Source: Gamarada debralockiae
Taxonomy: Eukaryota > Ascomycota > Leotiomycetes > Helotiales > Hyphodiscaceae
Reading direction: 5' to 3'
DNA length: 13,113 nucleotides
Assembly (NCBI GenBank): GCA_002803225.1
Contig: NXFV01001819.1
Location: 1-13,113 of the forward strand
Under the pieces are notes generated by a model. That model was not told the DNA's origin. It saw only the letters and a list, made by a program, of their open reading frames with translations, and made no database searches. This document shows, piece after piece, positions 9,165 through 13,113 of the stretch (its first letter is position 1; the number at the start of each line of letters is the position of its first letter). Both the position numbers and the translations under genes were made by a program.

Positions 9165-9813
9165 ATTTGAAAGTCCCTGAGAGCTGGTAAAGTTACAGAT
9201 CTGTGAAAGTGGGAATGGCAGATATCTTAGGTTTCTATTTGGGGCATCAGGTGCAGTAGAATTCAGCCACCCAGAGTGGTCCATTAGTGCGTCGAGTTTG
9301 CCGCCCAAATCGTCTAAGCGAGGTTTGCTCCCTTCATTTTTCGATTTTAACGTTGTTGAGTGTATATACGAGTAGCTCGGTCACTCGCCGTTACTTTTTT
9401 CCGTCTTACAGAACAGAAACTCTGACTTCCTCCTTCTGTTTCTCCTTTACCTACATCTCCACCCTTACCTCCCTCCGGCGGCGAATTTATTAATTAACAC
9501 CTAAGCAAAAATCTTGATAATCAACCCGATTTCAAAATCAGTCAATCGGATTAGAAACACCTTCTTGCTAGACTCATATAATCTTATCATATCATTGGAT
9601 GATAGTGTTCCTGCACAAAGTCGCCGGCGGAGCCACGGAGCGCACTGGACCTTTTCTCGGCGAAGTCTCCGAGCTCTTGAACTTTCGCAGCGTCTGCTTC
9701 ACCCACCGAATGGGCTTTTCCAGACGAAAGCTCCTATTTTACTGAAAGCGAAAGGTGTTCGCTAACAGATGTTTGAACTTTGAACTTTGAAGTCGAAATC
9801 TAGGGTTATTATC
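9165..9813. other. Intergenic region before the P450 gene
   Basis: No convincing gene on either strand. It includes the 3' end of the ABC transporter transcript and the promoter of the P450. A pyrimidine-rich stretch spans about 9400-9475. Three HGATAR-type GATA motifs lie within 91 bases (9515-9520 +, 9584-9589 -, 9600-9605 +). TCGTCTAAGCGA near 9311 is one base too long for the AflR spacing, so no proper TCG(N5)CGA site precedes this gene. Confidence 0.55.
9515..9605. promoter_or_regulatory. Cluster of three GATA-factor motifs
   Basis: TGATAA (9515-9520), TTATCA, which is TGATAA on the other strand (9584-9589), and TGATAG (9600-9605) all match HGATAR, the site of fungal GATA factors such as the nitrogen regulator AreA. 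The last two face each other and form an imperfect palindrome (TATCAT at 9585-9590, ATGATA at 9599-9604). They lie 209-299 bases before the P450 start. The motif is short and frequent, so function is uncertain. Confidence 0.3.
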
Positions 9814-11908
9814 ATGGACGTGTTTGCGCTGATTCTGAAGACCATCCTCACAGCGACGATTTTGGTAAGTTCCCAAATATCTAACATTCCTCAACAATGG
9901 GCCAAAAGAATCTACTAACTTGGAAAGTGTGCTCTCTTTATTGTTGGAAACGCCATCTACAATGTTACATTCCATCCCTTAGCAAATTTTCCCGGCCCAT
10001 CTATTTACGGAGCTTCAAGCTTGCCAGCATATTATGACTTGTGCATTGGGGACTCAGCATCCAGAACATTGGCGCTACATGAAAAGTACGGACCTATTGT
10101 ACGCATGACACCCAACGACCTCTCATTCAGCAGTGCTCAGGCATGGCGGGGTACGTTTATCACTCGATTTGCGAACCCTTATGGGGCATAACTAATTAGA
10201 GCGGAAGATAGATATTTACGGACATCGCAAGGGCCACAAAGACCTAGAGCGAGATCCCAGATTCTTCATTGTTGACCCTGCAAAAGCTTCTGACATTATT
10301 GGTAAGCTAACACTCCCATAGCATGTTTTGCCTAAGCAATCTGATCTCGGACACAGCATCTAACGAGGCCAACCATGCTCGAATGAAAAAGCTTATGCTA
10401 CATGCCTTTTCTGAGTCCGCCCTTCGTGACCAAGAGCCTATAATCCTAAGCTACTGCGATCTACTCGTCCAAAGACTTTTCGAGCAAATTGAAGCAAAAA
10501 AACAAGTCGACATGGCTGCTTGGCTAAATTTCGCCTCCTTCGATATAATCGGTGATCTCACATTTGGGGAATCTTTTCACGCCATGGAAAATGGGGAATA
10601 CCATTGGTGGATGGCCACGATCTTCAAAAGTTTCAAGCTTGGAGTTATTGTGAGGACTGCTAAAGGATACCTGCCGGCACCTTTTGGAGGATGGCTTTAC
10701 TCCGCATTGGAGAAAGTCCCAGCTATTGCGAAGATTAGGGCTAAGCATCGCAACTTTATTCGTGACAAGACGTTAAGTCGTTTGGCGCTAGAAACGGATC
10801 GTCGAGACTTTACAGCGTAAGTTGTTTGATAACTGCCACTTTCTTGTTCCGGCAAAGTTCTGTCTGTTTGATCTGTTCCATTCGAAAGAAGTATTTGAAA
10901 GCTCGTGTGAGCTGTAAATTGAAATTCGTTGGGACTGGGTTCCACCGCCTCTGCAGCATTTTCAAGCTGACTTTCCATCCCAGGGTTATTATGCGCCACA
11001 ATGACGAAAAAGGGATGTCCGAAAAAGAGATGATCGCGAACGCCGCCTCCCTTATCATCGGCGGCAGCGAAACCATTGCTACCCTTCTCAGCGGCCTTAT
11101 CTTCCACCTCCTCTCCACACCCCGCGTTCTCGCGCTCCTCCAACAAGAAATCCGCCAAACCTTCACGTCACCGTCTGCGATGAGTTTCGCCGCAGTATCA
11201 CAGCTCCCTTACCTACAAGCCTGCATCGAAGAAACTCTGCGCCTATACCCCCCAGTGCCTAGTGGCCTCCCACGCATGGTCCCGGCAGGCGGCATGATCA
11301 TCGACGGGCATTTCGTACACGGCAATGTGAGTTGCTCAGCCTTCCCTCTTCCTTTCTGATGAAAATCCCAAGTCGAGCTCGACCTAACCTCATCTACCAT
11401 GTCAGACTAGCGTCGGTGTGCACCAGCTCAGCGCCTCAAGATCCGTACGAAACTTCAAAGACCCACTCAAGTTCGTGCCAGAGCGTTGGCTGAAAGACGA
11501 GCTGCGTGCCAGTGATGCTCCGGCAGCATCAGCAGCATCAGCACCACAGCTCAGCCCGCTAGGTTCTATTGACGAGAAATTTGCGCTTCGATATGGCAAT
11601 GATGAGCTTGCTGCATCACAGCCTTTCGCCATCGGTTCGCGAGGCTGTATTGGAAAGGCAGGCAATATCCACTTTCATTTCAATTCGTATATATACATAC
11701 AAACGATTGAACACGACTAACCGTATATCGGAAATAGAATCTGGCATATGCAGAAATGCGCTCTATCATCACACGCCTCATCTGGAATTTCGAAATGGAA
11801 CTACTGCCCGATTCGCTGAATTGGGACCAACAGAAAGTTTACGTGCTGTGGAGTAAGCCTCCGTTAAATATCCGATTGTCGGTTTATGAAAGAACCAATT
11901 ATTCGTAG
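9814..11908 (+). CDS. Cytochrome P450 monooxygenase (TRI11/averantin-hydroxylase-like)
   Basis: Haem-thiolate oxygenase, probably bound to the ER membrane and oxidising a metabolite scaffold. Seven exons (9814-9864, 9928-10150, 10212-10301, 10357-10816, 10984-11326, 11406-11657, 11738-11908) give 529 aa. The N-terminus has one hydrophobic anchor (about residues 4-28) followed by FHPLANFPGP. Motifs: I-helix GGSET (301-305), ExxR as ETLR (358-361), PERW (414-417) and the haem loop FAIGSRGCIG with C470. The text around DIYGHRKGHKDLERDPRFF and the RHNDEKGMSEKEM helix resemble the fungal trichothecene C-15 hydroxylase (TRI11)/CYP60-CYP65 kind, a family judgement made by eye. Introns are 63, 61, 55, 167, 79 and 80 bp. 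The last (11658-11737) starts with GC, not GT; no GT donor keeps the frame. All key residues are present, so the enzyme should be active if splicing works. Substrate unknown. Confidence 0.9.
11658..11737 (+). other. Non-canonical GC-AG intron in the P450 gene
   Basis: The coding frame runs through the haem loop to GCIGK (ending 11657) and resumes at 11738 with NLAYAEM, exactly as P450s continue after the Cys loop. The 80-bp gap begins GCAGGC and ends AATAG, with a good branch site GACTAAC near 11715-11721. GC-AG introns are a known minor class, but their donors usually match AG|GCAAGT better than this AAG|GCAGGC. The alternative donor GTATAT at 11687 would shift the frame. Confidence 0.75.
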
Positions 11909-12685
11909 GCGGTTGTGCTCCTACAAATCCACACCACTTCAGCTTATATTTTAGGTATTAGGAGGCTGCTTGGTTCTTTTTTGACCGACGATCGAGCTTT
12001 ACTTTGACCCCAGAGTGTTTCTAATTAAACTATCTGAGAACTTCACCCGTGAATCACCCTTGTCCCAACTTCCGCGGGGCGTACCCTTGGCGATACTATT
12101 CGCCTGATACCTTCAGTCCAGCGTATTGGCCAGATGTGTACTTCATGCGTCACCCAAATGAGGCACAACAATTAGCATCATATAAGGCTGCCTGGCCGAT
12201 GTATGCGTCCGAATCCAGTTGATGGCCAGCGGGTCTTAGCATGAATTTCCCAACTATTAAAGGCAGACAAAAGTTGTAGCTTCCCTTCCCGGCGTAACTT
12301 CGTCTACGCATGAATTTTAATTGATCAAGAACCACGCCAATTCTGAGACTCTCTATCAGCGCAGCCTGTTGTCGGATGAAGCTGCCTCGTATTCCTTGCG
12401 TAATTCTCTTGCCGAATCTGAGCTTCATTGATAGAAGGTTGCTGGTGCGCCTGGTGCCTATCATGGGATTCATGCAGCTATGAAACTGGGCCAAAGGAGT
12501 AGTCATGAGTAGCGGCCGAGATGATTTTGCTTGCCTTGCCTCGCCTCGCCCTGCCTTGCTTATATGAATTCTCCAGGAAGCAGCTGATGGTGTTGTATGA
12601 TGGGTAGCATGCTCATGAGGAGCGCCCAACGTTAACGACTCCCAGGATTTATGTTGTCCTTTTGGCCCTTTGAAACCATACAGAA
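11909..12685. other. Intergenic region after the P450 gene
   Basis: No gene could be supported on either strand. The first part should be the P450 3' UTR. A minus-strand open frame of 159 codons spans 12150-12629 but shows no recognisable domain and has a composition expected of chance. A short imperfect YYGCC simple repeat lies at 12529-12560. Confidence 0.5.
12529..12560 (+). repeat. Imperfect pentanucleotide simple repeat (TTGCC/TCGCC)
   Basis: About six consecutive units of the form YYGCC, such as TTGCC, TCGCC and CTGCC, form a short pyrimidine-biased microsatellite in non-coding DNA. No function is suggested. Confidence 0.6.
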
Positions 12686-12696
12686 TCGTCGATCGA
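12686..12696. promoter_or_regulatory. AflR-type binding site TCG(N5)CGA in the right intergenic region
   Basis: TCGTCGATCGA matches TCG(N5)CGA. It lies about 275 bases before the TATA box at 12972, in non-coding DNA, so it could serve the gene that begins beyond the right edge. It overlaps a GATCGATC-like palindromic run, so chance is a fair alternative. Confidence 0.4.
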
Positions 12697-12850
12697 CACT
12701 GCTATAGCCTATTGCGGTGCAGTATTGTGTGTATTCGAGTAGGACGTCATATGACAGACAGAAGTGGAATGAGTACTTAACAGATCGGTATGTAAATCTG
12801 TTGGTTGGAATTGCCTAATCGGGTATAGCCTGTGTTTTCCCCTCTTTGTG

Positions 12851-12892
12851 GTACAAGAGTGCTAGCCTACGGCTCGCACGAAGCCTTTGTAC
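12851..12892. other. Nested inverted repeat (potential hairpin)
   Basis: The inner arms 12859-12867 (GTGCTAGCC) and 12871-12879 (GGCTCGCAC) pair over 9 bases with one mismatch around a 3-base TAC loop. Outer arms GTACAA (12851-12856) and TTGTAC (12887-12892) also match, with unpaired bases between. It lies about 80 bases before the TATA box of the next gene. It does not form a tRNA. It may be a palindromic protein-binding site or a transposon footprint; function unknown. Confidence 0.4.
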
Positions 12893-12912
12893 TTTTGTGA
12901 TGGCTGGCACAT

Positions 12913-12923
12913 CACATGACGTA
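12913..12923. promoter_or_regulatory. Overlapping E-box and CRE-like motifs
   Basis: CACATG (12913-12918, CANNTG class) overlaps TGACGTA (12917-12923, CRE/bZIP class). The pair sits about 50 bases upstream of the TATA box at 12972, a typical place for activator sites. Which factor, if any, binds cannot be told from the sequence. Confidence 0.35.
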
Positions 12924-12970
12924 TTTGCGGCGGGAACCAGCGGATAGTCGCGCAAGGGTCGACCCCAGTA

Positions 12971-13113
12971 CTATAAAAGTCGAGGCTTACCCTCTTCCTT
13001 TCCTTTCCTTCTTTCTTTAGCTTAATATTTTCCAATAAACCGTGATCTCCAAACTCCGCGCTTCAGACCTTTGCATTGATCCCGCCGTCACAGAATATAT
13101 AGTAGAGTATACG
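12971..13113 (+). promoter_or_regulatory. Core promoter and 5' leader of a gene beyond the right edge
   Basis: A clear TATA box, CTATAAAAG (12971-12979), is followed after about 10 bases by a long pyrimidine tract (12990-13018, CCTTTCCTTTCC-type). This is a typical layout for strong fungal promoters with transcription starting at or just after the CT tract. No ATG occurs on the + strand from 13019 to the end of the window, so the remaining bases fit an untranslated leader and the coding region would begin outside. Confidence 0.65.

Noticed and set aside
9311..9322. TCGTCTAAGCGA as an AflR-type site before the P450
   Set aside because: The spacer is six bases, not five, so it does not fit the TCG(N5)CGA motif.
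12150..12629. Minus-strand open frame of 159 codons in the right intergenic region
   Set aside because: No recognisable domain, mixed low-information composition and no supporting promoter or intron signals; more likely a chance frame.
1..13113. CRISPR arrays, tRNA or rRNA genes, prokaryotic operon signals
   Set aside because: None were seen; introns and gene families show this is nuclear fungal DNA.

Overview
The window looks like part of a secondary-metabolite gene cluster from a filamentous ascomycete (Pezizomycotina, most likely Eurotiomycetes such as Aspergillus, Penicillium or Talaromyces). The signs are: genes broken by short 53-167 bp GT-AG introns with CTAAC/CTGAC-type branch sites; an AflR-type Zn2Cys6 regulator; a full-length ABCB-type multidrug transporter; a TRI11/averantin-hydroxylase-like cytochrome P450; and a pogo-type MITE with a TA target duplication. 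No prokaryotic features, rRNA or tRNA were found. The exact species cannot be read from the sequence.

Layout, all four genes on the + strand and head to tail. 1-390: intergenic DNA with a 173-bp MITE (218-390) and a more decayed relative of it (about 21-100). 569-2104: AflR-type transcription factor, 2 exons, 491 aa. 2764-4065: secreted or membrane-anchored aldose-1-epimerase-like protein, 3 exons, 388 aa, with several active-site residues replaced. 4711-9164: ABC transporter, 8 exons, 1287 aa, both nucleotide-binding domains complete. 9814-11908: cytochrome P450, 7 exons, 529 aa, all signature motifs intact, with one GC-AG intron directly behind the haem-binding loop. 11909-13113: no gene found; the right edge carries a TATA box and a pyrimidine tract, which looks like the promoter of a rightward gene starting outside the window.

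How the genes may work together (inference): the regulator would switch on the cluster, possibly including itself, since TCG(N5)CGA sites of the AflR type lie just before its own ATG, before the epimerase-like gene and in the right-hand intergenic region. The P450 would oxidise the scaffold, the epimerase-like protein would either act on a sugar or pyran-like intermediate or have a repurposed or lost activity, and the ABC protein would export the product or protect the producer. No polyketide synthase, NRPS, terpene cyclase or AflJ/AflS partner is in the window, so the product class cannot be named and the backbone gene must lie outside if the cluster is real.

The most unusual points are the epimerase-like protein that appears to have lost the catalytic Glu, one His and an Arg of the mutarotase site, the GC splice donor at the P450 haem loop, and the intact MITE within about 180 bp of the cluster regulator's start codon.
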